Part shown: one piece after another, positions 8,970 through 18,023 of the stretch
Position numbering within the stretch: position 1 is the first letter of the stretch
How the letters are laid out: each line of letters starts with the position of its first letter
Source of the DNA: Anaerolineales bacterium
GTDB taxonomy: Bacteria; Chloroflexota; Anaerolineae; Anaerolineales; Villigracilaceae
NCBI GenBank assembly: GCA_020847435.1
Contig: JADLBX010000009.1
Span: forward strand, 19,247 to 83,246
Direction: 5' to 3'
DNA length: 64,000 nucleotides
Made by a program: the position numbers and the translations under genes
The notes under the pieces: model-generated
Told to the model about the DNA's origin: nothing
Database searches by the model: none
What the model saw: the letters and a program-made list of their open reading frames with translations, nothing else

Positions 8970-9380
8970 ATGTACACATCCGAAGGAAAGAAAATCGTTA
9001 TAACCGACAAAGCCCCGAAGGCGATCGGTCCGTATTCGCAAGCCATCCGCACTGAAAGCCTGGTCTTTACTGCCGGGCAGATCGGGCTCGACCCCGCCAC
9101 GATGGAAATCGTCAAAGGCGGGATCGAAGCGGAGGCGCGGCAGGTGTTGACCAACCTCAAGCATGTGCTCGAATCGGCGGACTCGGGGTTGAATTTCGTG
9201 GTCAAGACCCTCGTCTTCCTGCAAGACATGAACGATTTTGCCAAGATGAACGCGGTCTATGCCGAATTTTTCCCGGAGAACCCGCCCGCGCGCAGTACGG
9301 TGCAGGCGGCGGGCTTGCCCAAAGGCGCGCTGGTTGAGATCGAATGCGTCGCGTTGCTTTCTCCAGCTCGTGGCGACTAA
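8970..9380 (+). CDS. ridA: RidA-family enamine/imine deaminase
   Basis: This 136-residue protein matches the RidA (YjgF/YER057c/UK114) family, which hydrolyses reactive 2-aminoacrylate and related imines released by PLP enzymes. Family landmarks are AIGPYSQAI, GQIGLDP, the substrate-binding arginine in PPARSTVQ and VEIECVA near the end. It is slightly longer than the common 125-130 residues because of an N-terminal extension (MYTSEGKK). The start codon follows a GAGG site that lies inside a hairpin. It stands alone, without an operon partner. Confidence 0.95.
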   Translation: MYTSEGKKIVITDKAPKAIGPYSQAIRTESLVFTAGQIGLDPATMEIVKGGIEAEARQVLTNLKHVLESADSGLNFVVKTLVFLQDMNDFAKMNAVYAEFFPENPPARSTVQAAGLPKGALVEIECVALLSPARGD

Positions 9381-9460
9381 TCTCCAGCCTCTAATCTCCA
9401 ATTCTCTTTTCTGAAACGCGCCGCGCGCCCAGCGTCAATTACCATTTACCAATTACCGCT

Positions 9461-10147
9461 TTGAACGAACTTCTCCTCCTCGTAGACGACGAACCGTCCA
9501 TCATCAAACTTGCGCGCCTGTACCTCGAGCGTGAAGGGTTCCGCATCCTTGCGGCGCGGGATGGCGAAGCCGCGCTCGATCTGGCGAACCGCGAGAAACC
9601 CGCGCTGATCGTTTTGGATGTGATGCTCCCGAAACTCGACGGTTTCGAAGTGTGCCGCCGCTTGCGCGCGGCACAGCATCCCGCCGCGATCCTCATGCTC
9701 ACCGCGCGCGACGAGGACATTGACAAGATCCTCGGTCTCGAACTGGGCGCGGACGATTACCTGACGAAGCCGTTCAACCCGCGCGAACTGGTGGCGCGCG
9801 TCAAGGCGATTCTGAGGCGCGGGGAACGCGTCGGCGAACCGCAGACAGCCTCCCCGGTGCGACTCGGCAACCTGACGGTTGACCCAGCCCGAAGGGAGGC
9901 GCGCATCGGTACTTCCAATTTGAGCCTGCGGACCCAGGAATTCGACCTGCTCCTCACCTTCCTCGAACACCGCGGACTCGTCCTCAGCCGCGAGCAGATC
10001 CTGCAAAAAGCCTGGGGCTTTGACTTTTACGGCCAGACCCGCACGGTGGACGTCCACGTGGCGCACTTGCGGAAGAAACTTGAAGCCAGCGACGTGAAAA
10101 TCGAAACGGTGACGGGCATTGGCTACAAATTGGTCGTCGGGCTGTGA
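9461..10147 (+). CDS. OmpR-family response regulator
   Basis: The 228-residue protein starts at a TTG codon at 9461. The receiver domain (1-120) has the acidic pair in LLVDDEPS, phospho-acceptor D53 in IVLDVMLPK and the lysine in DDYLTKPF. The C-terminal winged helix (about 130-226) shows LSLRTQEFDLLLTFLEH and the recognition region TRTVDVHVAHLRKKLE. The likely partner kinase is at 11152-12522; the two are separated by an unrelated winged-helix gene on the same strand, and all three appear co-transcribed. Confidence 0.95.
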   Translation: MNELLLLVDDEPSIIKLARLYLEREGFRILAARDGEAALDLANREKPALIVLDVMLPKLDGFEVCRRLRAAQHPAAILMLTARDEDIDKILGLELGADDYLTKPFNPRELVARVKAILRRGERVGEPQTASPVRLGNLTVDPARREARIGTSNLSLRTQEFDLLLTFLEHRGLVLSREQILQKAWGFDFYGQTRTVDVHVAHLRKKLEASDVKIETVTGIGYKLVVGL

Positions 10148-10202
10148 CGAATCATCATGCCATTGCAAGTTTATTCAACGTACCGTGCTGTACACTTGCC
10201 GT

Positions 10203-11114
10203 ATGGCAGAGTCTCACCCGTTAACCAAATTTTGGAAGACGATCTATTCCATTATTCAGGAATTCTGGATGCTCACTGAGCCGGCGATCGAAGAAGCCGC
10301 CATCCGCAACGACATCCCGGTCGAGTTGTATTATTACGGCGAACTGGGGCTGGACACATTTTCGCTGGAAAACTTCAAAAAGCGCGATCCGTTCTCGAAC
10401 CCCGAACAATTCGAAAAATTATTCGCCCGGCTGGACGTCAAAGGCTGGATCGAACCCAAGCGCGAGGCAGGTTATACCGTGACCGAGATGGCGCGGGCGG
10501 GCGTGAAATATATCCTCATGTCGGGCGACGCGAAGTTGCCCCCCGACGAGGCGTTGTTCGGAATTGACCTGGAACGGCTCAAATCGCTGGTCAAACGGAT
10601 CGTGCTCGCGAACGACAAGGCGCCTGAGCCGCCTGAAAAATGGGCGATCCGTAAACGCTTCCGCGTGGCGGATAAAAACAGCCCAACGCTGGTGAAGCTC
10701 CGCGAGTATTTGATGGATCTGTTCGCCTATCGCGACGATTCGCATCTTGCCGCGGCGCGTCCGTATTTCAACGACGCGGGGATCGTCTGGCTGGCGCTGG
10801 GCGCGGCGTGGGAGGCGGACACGGTCGCCGCCGAGCGGCTCGCCCAAGCGCTGACCTTCCGCGGCTACGAAGTCGGCGATTATGAGATCGCCCTCCAAGC
10901 CGGGCGGGAGATCGGCTGGTTGGAAGCGGCCGACGCGCCGGACGAGTTTCGCATCACCCCGGCGGGAAAAGAGTTGCGCGAAAAAGTGGAAGCCCAGACC
11001 GATGATTATTTTTACGCGACGTGGTCCGCGCTGACGCACGAGGAACTCGACGAGTTGTCCGATCTGCTGACTGCACTGCGCGAAGGTTTACGGGAAATCC
11101 GAAAGAAAAGCTAG
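10203..11114 (+). CDS. Winged-helix (MarR-like) protein of unknown role
   Basis: The ATG at 10203 gives 303 residues; a longer reading from 10119 overlaps the regulator gene and is unlikely. The N-terminal half has a winged-helix pattern (FEKLFARLDVKGWIEPKREAGYTVTE). The C-terminal half is another helical unit (DDSHLAAARPYF, then REIGWLEAADAPDEFRITPAG, then TDDYFYATWSALTHEEL). This layout resembles Chloroflexota and actinobacterial proteins with a MarR-like fold, and I cannot name a ligand. It lies between a response regulator and a histidine kinase, which suggests a third component of that system. Confidence 0.75.
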   Translation: MAESHPLTKFWKTIYSIIQEFWMLTEPAIEEAAIRNDIPVELYYYGELGLDTFSLENFKKRDPFSNPEQFEKLFARLDVKGWIEPKREAGYTVTEMARAGVKYILMSGDAKLPPDEALFGIDLERLKSLVKRIVLANDKAPEPPEKWAIRKRFRVADKNSPTLVKLREYLMDLFAYRDDSHLAAARPYFNDAGIVWLALGAAWEADTVAAERLAQALTFRGYEVGDYEIALQAGREIGWLEAADAPDEFRITPAGKELREKVEAQTDDYFYATWSALTHEELDELSDLLTALREGLREIRKKS

Positions 11115-11151
11115 CGGCGGAACTCAACCCTGCCCCCTGCATTCAAAGCGT

Positions 11152-12522
11152 ATGTTTACCTCCCTCCGTTCCCGTTTGTGGCTGAGTTATGTCGCGGTGA
11201 TCACAATTGCGCTCGGCGTTGTCATCGTCGTTTTATTTATTTTCCTGATCCGCAACCCCGTTCTCTATCGTGAAACGATCCAGCGCCTGCGTTACGCGCA
11301 AACCCAGATCGCCGAAAAGACGCGCAACCCGCTTTCAGAATCCGCAACCCTTCAGCGGATCGCAGAGGCGAACAATGCGCGGATTTTGATCTTCGATTCT
11401 GCGCGCGAGTTGACGTTTGACTCTAACCCTGAACAGCCTCTCATCCCGTTCCCGCGGAAGACGGCGTTGGACCGAACGTCGCAGTTTGCCACCGACGCGG
11501 CAGGGGGAGTGTGGTTGCAAGCCATCACGCGCCAGCCAAACGGGAACGTGGTGGTCGTTGCCGCGCCGCGCCCGTCGGTGCGGCTGTTGAACGTCTTTGC
11601 CGACGAATTGCTGTCTCCGATTCTTCAAGGAGGTTTGATCGCTTTTTTGCTTTCGCTGATTCTGGCGTTCCTCATTTCGCGTTGGGTGGCGGACCCGTTG
11701 CAAAATGTGATCGTTGCCGCGCGAAATTTTCCTGCGGATGCGGAACCCGTCCCGCCGCAGGGTCCGCGCGAAGTGCAGGAGTTGACCAGCGCGTTCAATT
11801 CGATGGTTCAGCGGGTGGATAACAGCCAGAGATCACAGCGCGATTTCGTGGCGAACGTGTCGCACGAGTTGAAGACGCCGCTCACGTCAATCCAAGGGTT
11901 TGCCCAAGCCCTGCTCGATTCGACCGCCGATACGCCCGAGGCGCGCAAACAAGCCGCGCAAATTATTTATGATGAAGCGGGGCGGATGCACCGGCTGGCG
12001 CTCGACCTGCTCGATCTCGCGAAATTGGAAGGCGGCTCTGCCGACCTGCACATGGCGTTTGTGGATGTGCGCGCGCTGTTGCAAACTGTGGTTGAGAAAT
12101 TTTCCTTGCGGGCGCAACAGGCAAATATCGCGTTGCAGGCGCAGATCCCCGAGCATTTGCCTGTATTGCGCGGCGACGGCGACAGGCTGGCGCAGGTGTT
12201 TATCAATTTGGTGGATAACGCGTTGAAGTTCACGCCCGCGCCTGGGCAGGTTGCCTTGTCCGCAAGGTTGGCTGGGGGGTGGGTGGAGGTCGAGGTGACC
12301 GATTCAGGCGTCGGTGTCGGAAGCGAAGCGTTGCCGCGTCTGTTCGATCGCTTTTATCAGGTGGATCCAGCGCGGGCGCGGGACGAACATCAAGGATCGG
12401 GTTTGGGGCTGGCGATTGCGCAGGAGATCGTCCATGCTCACGGTGGTAAAATTGGCGTCCAAAGTTCGGTGGGGCATGGGACGACGTTTACCGTTCGCTT
12501 GCCGGTTGCGCGAACCGCGTAG
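11152..12522 (+). CDS. Sensor histidine kinase with HAMP domain
   Basis: This 456-residue kinase has two membrane segments (about residues 12-33 and 156-176) around an extracytoplasmic sensor region of about 120 residues. A HAMP linker covers 177-228. The H-box is DFVANVSHELKTP with H238. The ATPase domain shows the N-box LVDNALKFT, the G1 motif DSGVGV and the G2 motif GSGLGLAIA. It is a classical BaeS/PhoR-type partner for the OmpR-type regulator at 9461-10147. The signal is unknown; the sensor domain has no motif I recognise. Confidence 0.94.
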   Translation: MFTSLRSRLWLSYVAVITIALGVVIVVLFIFLIRNPVLYRETIQRLRYAQTQIAEKTRNPLSESATLQRIAEANNARILIFDSARELTFDSNPEQPLIPFPRKTALDRTSQFATDAAGGVWLQAITRQPNGNVVVVAAPRPSVRLLNVFADELLSPILQGGLIAFLLSLILAFLISRWVADPLQNVIVAARNFPADAEPVPPQGPREVQELTSAFNSMVQRVDNSQRSQRDFVANVSHELKTPLTSIQGFAQALLDSTADTPEARKQAAQIIYDEAGRMHRLALDLLDLAKLEGGSADLHMAFVDVRALLQTVVEKFSLRAQQANIALQAQIPEHLPVLRGDGDRLAQVFINLVDNALKFTPAPGQVALSARLAGGWVEVEVTDSGVGVGSEALPRLFDRFYQVDPARARDEHQGSGLGLAIAQEIVHAHGGKIGVQSSVGHGTTFTVRLPVARTA

Positions 12523-12560
12523 CCGTTGCCTCCGCGCCCAAGTTTAACCGTGCGGTGAAT

Positions 12561-13562
12561 ATGATCAAAGTTTCTGTGATCGTCCCTTGTTATAACGAAG
12601 AACCGACCATTCGGCTGTTGCTGGAGGCATTGTGGGGGCAGACCTTTCCGCGCGCCGAGATGGAAGTTGTGATTTCGGATGGGATGTCTACAGACGGTAC
12701 GCGGGCTGAGATTGCCGAGTTTCAGAAGAAACATCGCGGCCTGAAAGTGACAGTGGTGGACAACATGCGGCAGACCATCCCTTCGGCAGTGAACCGCGCG
12801 ATTGAAGCCGCGCGTGGCAAAATCATCGTGCGGCTCGACGCGCATTCGAAGCCGTATCCCGAGTATGTGGAAAACTGTGTGAAGGCGCTCGAGGCGCGGC
12901 ACGGCGATAACGTGGGCGGCGTGTGGGAAATTCAGGCGGGCGCGAAAACGTGGATCGCCGAATCGATCGCGGTGGCCGCGGCGCATCCGCTTGGCGTGGG
13001 CGACGCGTTGTATCGTCACGCGAAGCAAGCCGCGGAGGTGGACACAGTCCCATTCGGCGCGTTCAAGCGGACATTGATCAACCAGGTGGGACCGTTCGAC
13101 GAATCATTGCTGACGAACGAAGACTATGAGTTCAACGCGCGGGTGCGGAAGGCGGGTGGTAGAATCTGGCTCGACCCGTCCATTCGTTCAATTTATTTTG
13201 CGCGCGCCACTTTGTTGGAACTGGCGCGCCAATATTGGCGTTATGGATATTGGAAGTGGCGCATGTTACGCAGATATCCGAATACTCTTCGCTGGAGGCA
13301 GGCTCTGCCGCCGTTGTTTGTCTTGAGTTTGGTGGGGCTGTTTCTGGGTTCGCTGGTCTTCCCATTTACAAAATTCATCCTGCTCTTTGAATTGCTGGTC
13401 TATTTTTTTGTATGTCTTGTGGCGGGCATTCACGCCCGCTTTCGATTCAACAGGTCTCTTGTGAGTCTGGGTTTACCGCTGGCAATCCCGGTGATGCACA
13501 TTGCGTGGGGGAGCGGCTTCTTATGGAGCCTGTTGACTTCCGGTTATCGTAAGCATGGCTGA
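12561..13562 (+). CDS. Family 2 glycosyltransferase with C-terminal membrane segments
   Basis: The 333-residue protein opens with the GT-A fold signature VSVIVPCYNEEPTI and has acidic motifs at SDGMSTDGT and VRLDAHSKP. The last 80 residues hold two or three hydrophobic segments that would anchor it to the membrane. The ATG at 12561 is preferred over the in-frame GTG at 12555. It overlaps the next gene by 8 bp and opens a glycan block. It probably adds a sugar to a lipid-linked intermediate; donor and acceptor cannot be read from the sequence. A GT2 succinoglycan-type transferase (ExoA-like) is a reasonable closer match. Confidence 0.88.
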   Translation: MIKVSVIVPCYNEEPTIRLLLEALWGQTFPRAEMEVVISDGMSTDGTRAEIAEFQKKHRGLKVTVVDNMRQTIPSAVNRAIEAARGKIIVRLDAHSKPYPEYVENCVKALEARHGDNVGGVWEIQAGAKTWIAESIAVAAAHPLGVGDALYRHAKQAAEVDTVPFGAFKRTLINQVGPFDESLLTNEDYEFNARVRKAGGRIWLDPSIRSIYFARATLLELARQYWRYGYWKWRMLRRYPNTLRWRQALPPLFVLSLVGLFLGSLVFPFTKFILLFELLVYFFVCLVAGIHARFRFNRSLVSLGLPLAIPVMHIAWGSGFLWSLLTSGYRKHG

Positions 13563-15024
13563 GAATATCCGCACTACGCCTCTGCGTTTGCGGCCCAGCG
13601 AGCATCGCAGTCTCCTGTTTATCGGCGATCTCGCGCTGTCGCTGGCATCTGTGTTTGCCGCGTTGTATACATGGCGCGAATACAACTTCACAGTGCAGTT
13701 GGCGGCGTTGATCGCAGACGGTATCCCGCCGACGCGGGCGGAGTTGATCGTGCAAAACCAAGTGCGGATCGTGGTGCCGCTGTGGTTCTATTTATTGCCG
13801 ATCCTGTGGATGCTGTTGCTGGTTGAGTTGTACGAGCCGTACATCGCAGGTAGTGGAAGACGGACGACGCGCGGGGTGGCGGTCGCCGCGTTCATCGGCT
13901 TGGCGTTGTACTCGTTCATTTTCGTCTTTACCCAGGACCCGACCAACCTGCCGCGCGTCGGCGTCGGCGCGTTCCTGCTGTTCGCTTCGCTCCTGACGTT
14001 GGGCTGGCGCATGATCTTCATCCGCATCTACAAGCGGACGGGGCAACTGCGCCGCGTGCTGGTCATCGGCGCGGGGAAAGCGGGGCAGACGCTGGCTGAA
14101 CTATACGGATCGTTGGCGGCGCGCTCCTTCAATTTTGTCGGTTTTGTGGACGATGATAAGCAGAAACTCAAAAAGACCTATCACGGTTTCAAGGTCCTCG
14201 GCACAAGCGACCGATTGCTCGCGTTGATTGACGAACACCGCGTCACCGACCTGGTGGTGGCGATCAACGGCGAGATCGAAGGCGCGACGTTCCAAACCAT
14301 TTTGGACGCGCAGGAAAAAGGCGTCGAAGTGACGCGGATGCCGATTCTCTACGAAGAGATGACGGGCAGACTTCCCATCCATCACCTCGAATCGGATTGG
14401 ATCATCCGCTCGTTCGTGGACGAGGTGCGCGTGAGCGGGTTTTATGAACTCGCCAAACGGACGCTCGATTTCTTCGGCGGTTTGATCGGCATGATCGTGT
14501 TGGTCTTGTTATCTCCGTTGATATCGCTCGTCATCCTGCTCGATAGCGGACTGCCGATCCTGTATACGCAGACGCGGCTCGGCAAAGGCGGCAGGAAGTT
14601 TGTCATTTATAAATTCCGCACGATGAAGCAAAACGCCGAACAGGACGGCGAAGCAAGATTAGCCGAGAAGAACGATCCGCGCGTGACGCGGGTCGGCGAT
14701 TTTTTGCGAAAGACACGGCTCGACGAATTCCCACAATTCTGGAACGTCTTGCGCGGCGACATGAGTCTCGTCGGTCCACGCGCCGAGCGACCCGAACTCG
14801 TCGCCGCGTTTCAAAAGCAAGTTCCGTTTTATCGAGCGCGTTTGCTTGTCAAGCCTGGCGTTTCGGGTTGGGCGCAAATTAACTACGGTTACTATGCCAG
14901 CATAACGGAAATGGCTGTCAAACTCGAATACGACCTGTACTACATCAAACATCGCACCCTCGCCATGGACTTTCAAATCATCCTCCGTACCATCGGCACC
15001 ATGCTCCGCCGCACGGGAAGATAA
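13555..15024 (+). CDS. Polyprenyl-phosphate sugar-1-phosphate transferase (WcaJ/WbaP type)
   Basis: The 489-residue protein has about four N-terminal membrane helices, a Rossmann-like middle domain (VLVIGAGKAGQTLAE) and a C-terminal bacterial sugar-transferase domain (about 300-489). The catalytic domain shows the membrane hairpin after KRTLDFFGG, then YKFRTMK, TRLDEFPQFWNVLRG and MSLVGPRAERPE. It starts glycan assembly by moving a sugar phosphate from a nucleotide sugar onto undecaprenyl phosphate. It is translationally coupled to the preceding GT2 gene and followed by a repeat-rich 100-bp spacer. Confidence 0.94.
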   Translation: MAENIRTTPLRLRPSEHRSLLFIGDLALSLASVFAALYTWREYNFTVQLAALIADGIPPTRAELIVQNQVRIVVPLWFYLLPILWMLLLVELYEPYIAGSGRRTTRGVAVAAFIGLALYSFIFVFTQDPTNLPRVGVGAFLLFASLLTLGWRMIFIRIYKRTGQLRRVLVIGAGKAGQTLAELYGSLAARSFNFVGFVDDDKQKLKKTYHGFKVLGTSDRLLALIDEHRVTDLVVAINGEIEGATFQTILDAQEKGVEVTRMPILYEEMTGRLPIHHLESDWIIRSFVDEVRVSGFYELAKRTLDFFGGLIGMIVLVLLSPLISLVILLDSGLPILYTQTRLGKGGRKFVIYKFRTMKQNAEQDGEARLAEKNDPRVTRVGDFLRKTRLDEFPQFWNVLRGDMSLVGPRAERPELVAAFQKQVPFYRARLLVKPGVSGWAQINYGYYASITEMAVKLEYDLYYIKHRTLAMDFQIILRTIGTMLRRTGR

Positions 15025-15118
15025 CTCCTAAATCTCCAATCTCCAATCTCCAATCTCCAATTCTCCAATTTTCCAATTCTCTCTCTTTCACCAATTACTA
15101 CTTACTAATTACTCACTC
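15025..15118. repeat. CTCCAAT-type tandem repeat spacer
   Basis: Four exact head-to-tail copies of AATCTCC lie at 15031-15058, followed by decaying variants (AATTCTCC, AATTTTCC) and an AT-rich tail of CCAATTACTACTTACTAATT type. Related runs occur at 9381-9457, 18754-18812 and 53588-53646. Confidence 0.75.
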
Positions 15119-15123
15119 CCCCC

Positions 15124-17013
15124 ATGCGTCCCCGTTCCCACATCCGCAACCGCTTCGTCCTCATCGGCGACATTGCCCTCACAATCGTTTCCGTGCTGGG
15201 AAGTTTTGCTTTGCGGCTGAATGTGGAAGAGTTGCCGTTTTATTTCCCCGCCGTTGTGTTGATGTGCGCGGTCGCGCTTGCGATCAAGATCCCCACGTAT
15301 TTTTTCTTCGGCTTATATCGCCGCCTGTGGATTTACGCCAGCACAGGCGAGTTGCGTTTGATCACCGTCGCGGTCACGTCCGCGTCCGTGTTAGTTTCTG
15401 GCGTGATGCTTTTGCTCATCAGCGCGGGACGTGTCGTGCCAGGAATGCCGCGCTCCGCTTTAGGCATTGACTGGCTCCTCTCGCTCGTCCTCATCGGCGG
15501 CTCGCGCTTCGCCTTGCGGATTCTCGCCGAGCAGACGATGTCCACGCGCACGGATGGTAAAGCCAAGCGCGCCCTCATCATCGGCGCAGGCGACTCGGGC
15601 GCGCTCGTCGTGCGTGAATTGCAGAAATCATCCCAGTTGAATCTCGTGCCTGTCGGCTTCCTCGACGACGACCCCGCCAAGCAAAAACATTCCATCCACG
15701 GTGTGACGGTAATCGGCTCAGTCGCCGACCTATCTTCCGCAATTGACTTGCACAAGATTGACGAAGTCATCATTGCGATTCCCTCCGCGCCAGGTCAACT
15801 CGTGCGGACGATTAACGATGTCTGCCGAGTCAAGGGAATTGTTTCGCGCACCATGCCAGGCATCTACGAACTCATCGGCGGTAAGGTCAGCGTCAACCGC
15901 TTGCGTGAAGTGGACATCACCGACCTGCTCCGCCGTGAACCCGTCCGCGTCAACGATGAAGCCGTCGGCGCGGCGCTTGAAGGCAAGCGCGTACTCGTCA
16001 CGGGCGCGGGCGGCTCGATCGGACGTGAACTCTGCCGCCAAATTGCGCGGCGCAATCCGCGTGAACTCGTTTTGCTCGGGCACGGCGAGAACAGCATCTT
16101 TGAAATCCTGCTCGAACTGAATCAAGATTATCCCAACCTCACGTTATCGCCCGTCATCGCAGATGTCCGCAACGCGGAGCGTCTCGATCAAATTTTCAAA
16201 CAACATCAACCGCAAGTTGTCTTTCACGCGGCGGCGCACAAACATGTGCCGTTGATGGAAGTCAACATCGTCGAAGCTGTCACGAACAACGTCATCGGCA
16301 CGCGCAACGTCGTCCAAGCCGCGCTCAGCCAAAACGTCGAACGATTCGTGCTCATCTCCACCGACAAAGCCGTCCGCCCGTCGTCCATCTACGGCGCGAC
16401 CAAACGTCTCGCTGAAATGATCGTCCTCACCGCCTCACGATCGACGCCTCACGCGTACTCGGTCGTTCGCTTCGGCAACGTGCTCGGCAGTCGCGGCTCC
16501 ATCATTCCGATTTTTAAAAATCAAATCGCAAGCGGCGGACCCGTCACCATCACGCATCCCGATATGTTTCGTTTTTTTATGACGATTCCCGAAGCCGTTT
16601 ATCTCGTGCTTCAAGCCGCGTCGATGGAATCGGGCGGCGAAACTTTTGTGCTCAACATGGGCGAGCCTGTCCGCATCCTCGACCTCGCTGAAGATTTAAT
16701 TCGACTCTCTGGACTCGAACCGCATCGCGACATCGAAATTTCATACACGGGCATTCGTGCGGGCGAAAAATTAACGGAAGAACTTTGGGATGAAGGCGCT
16801 CCTCTCGCGCCGACTCGCCACCCCGACATCTTCCGCCTGGACGCAGACGCTTCATCCTCCGATTTGAATTTGCCTCAAGCCATCGACTCTCTCTCCCGCC
16901 TCAGCCGCGCCGACGACACCGAAGCCATCATCAAACTTTTGGATGAGCTGATTCCCAACTCTTCGATGTCGCAAGTCAAAAGCCAAAAATCCCTCCTGAC
17001 CTTCGACCTTTGA
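15124..17013 (+). CDS. Nucleotide-sugar 4,6-dehydratase, membrane type (CapD/FlaA1/PglF-like)
   Basis: The 629-residue protein has four N-terminal membrane helices, a first Rossmann domain (ALIIGAGDSGALVVREL) and a second SDR domain from about residue 285 (VLVTGAGGSIGRELCRQ). The dehydratase region shows FHAAAHKHVPLME, STDKAVRPSSIYGATKR and VRFGNVLGSRGS. In CapD relatives the usual catalytic tyrosine is often methionine; here IYGATK keeps a tyrosine. It probably makes a 4-keto-6-deoxy UDP-sugar for the surface glycan. It sits between the sugar transferase and the FemAB genes. Confidence 0.93.
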   Translation: MRPRSHIRNRFVLIGDIALTIVSVLGSFALRLNVEELPFYFPAVVLMCAVALAIKIPTYFFFGLYRRLWIYASTGELRLITVAVTSASVLVSGVMLLLISAGRVVPGMPRSALGIDWLLSLVLIGGSRFALRILAEQTMSTRTDGKAKRALIIGAGDSGALVVRELQKSSQLNLVPVGFLDDDPAKQKHSIHGVTVIGSVADLSSAIDLHKIDEVIIAIPSAPGQLVRTINDVCRVKGIVSRTMPGIYELIGGKVSVNRLREVDITDLLRREPVRVNDEAVGAALEGKRVLVTGAGGSIGRELCRQIARRNPRELVLLGHGENSIFEILLELNQDYPNLTLSPVIADVRNAERLDQIFKQHQPQVVFHAAAHKHVPLMEVNIVEAVTNNVIGTRNVVQAALSQNVERFVLISTDKAVRPSSIYGATKRLAEMIVLTASRSTPHAYSVVRFGNVLGSRGSIIPIFKNQIASGGPVTITHPDMFRFFMTIPEAVYLVLQAASMESGGETFVLNMGEPVRILDLAEDLIRLSGLEPHRDIEISYTGIRAGEKLTEELWDEGAPLAPTRHPDIFRLDADASSSDLNLPQAIDSLSRLSRADDTEAIIKLLDELIPNSSMSQVKSQKSLLTFDL

Positions 17014-17024
17014 CCTTCAACCCA

Positions 17025-18023
17025 ATGATCGTTTCCCTCACCGATTGGAATCAATACCTCTCCCAACATCCCAACGCCCACCTCCTGCAAACAGGGGAGT
17101 GGGGCGAGTTGAAGTCTGCGTTTGGCTGGAAACCAGTGCGGATCGTTGCTGGCGCTCACGGAGCACAAATTTTGTTTAGGAAGATGCCTCTGGGCATTAC
17201 TGTTGGTTATATTCCTAAAGGTCCAGTGTTTGAGCCGCTCGATTCTGGTATTAATGATTTGTTGTGGGATGAAATTGATGTGGAGTGCAAAAAGTACAAA
17301 GCTATTTTTTGTAAACTTGAAACAGATACTTGGGGTAACGAAGATTGGATTTTGGGAGCATCTAAAGTCCAATGGATTAAATCGAAACATAATATTCAAC
17401 CACCCAGAACCCTGATAGTTGAAATAAAAAATACTGAAGAAGAAATTCTCGCCCGAATGAAACAGAAGACCCGCTACAACATCCGCCTTGCCGAGAAAAA
17501 AGGCGTGACCGTCCGTCCGTGGGACGATATCGAATCCTTCCACAAGATGATGCTCATCACTGGCGGGCGCGACGGGTTCGGAGTCCACTCGTTGGAGTAT
17601 TATCGCCGCGCCTACGAATTATTCCACCCAAAAGGCATGTGTGAAATCTTGGTTGCAGAATTCGAGGGCAAACCTCTCGCCGCGTTGTTCGTCGCTTGCA
17701 ATGGCAATCGAGCCTACTACCTCTACGGCGCCTCCACCGACGAAGAGCGCAACCGAATGCCGACCTACCTCCTGCAATGGGAAGCGATGAAATGGGCAAA
17801 GTCACGCGGCTGTGACGAATACGACCTCTGGGGCGTCCCCGACGAAGATGAAGCGACTCTCGAATCCAATTTCGAGTCACGACACGATGGTTTGTGGGGC
17901 GTCTATCGTTTCAAGCGCGGCTTCGGCGGCGAACTCAAACGCGCCGCGCAAGCGTTGGATCGAGTGTACAATCCGCTTTTGTATTGGGCGTATTTGAAGC
18001 TTGTTGGTAGAAGAGATTTGTAA
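17025..18023 (+). CDS. FemAB-family peptidyltransferase, copy 1
   Basis: This protein (332 residues from the ATG at 17025) belongs to the FemA/FemB/FemX family of GNAT-fold enzymes that add amino acids from aminoacyl-tRNA to the peptidoglycan stem. Landmarks are LLQTGEWGELK, GYIPKGPV, MKQKTRYNIRLAEKKGV, MPTYLLQWEAMKWAKSRGC and the closing WGVYRFKRGFGGE. A TTG at 17010 in frame is less likely. The next gene is a second copy starting at the base after its stop codon, so the two are probably co-translated. The amino acid added is unknown. The pair suggests an interpeptide bridge. Confidence 0.92.
   Translation: MIVSLTDWNQYLSQHPNAHLLQTGEWGELKSAFGWKPVRIVAGAHGAQILFRKMPLGITVGYIPKGPVFEPLDSGINDLLWDEIDVECKKYKAIFCKLETDTWGNEDWILGASKVQWIKSKHNIQPPRTLIVEIKNTEEEILARMKQKTRYNIRLAEKKGVTVRPWDDIESFHKMMLITGGRDGFGVHSLEYYRRAYELFHPKGMCEILVAEFEGKPLAALFVACNGNRAYYLYGASTDEERNRMPTYLLQWEAMKWAKSRGCDEYDLWGVPDEDEATLESNFESRHDGLWGVYRFKRGFGGELKRAAQALDRVYNPLLYWAYLKLVGRRDL

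Noticed and set aside
15031..15058. Possible CRISPR array or minisatellite
   Set aside because: The units are only 7 bp and have no unique spacers, so it is a simple tandem repeat.
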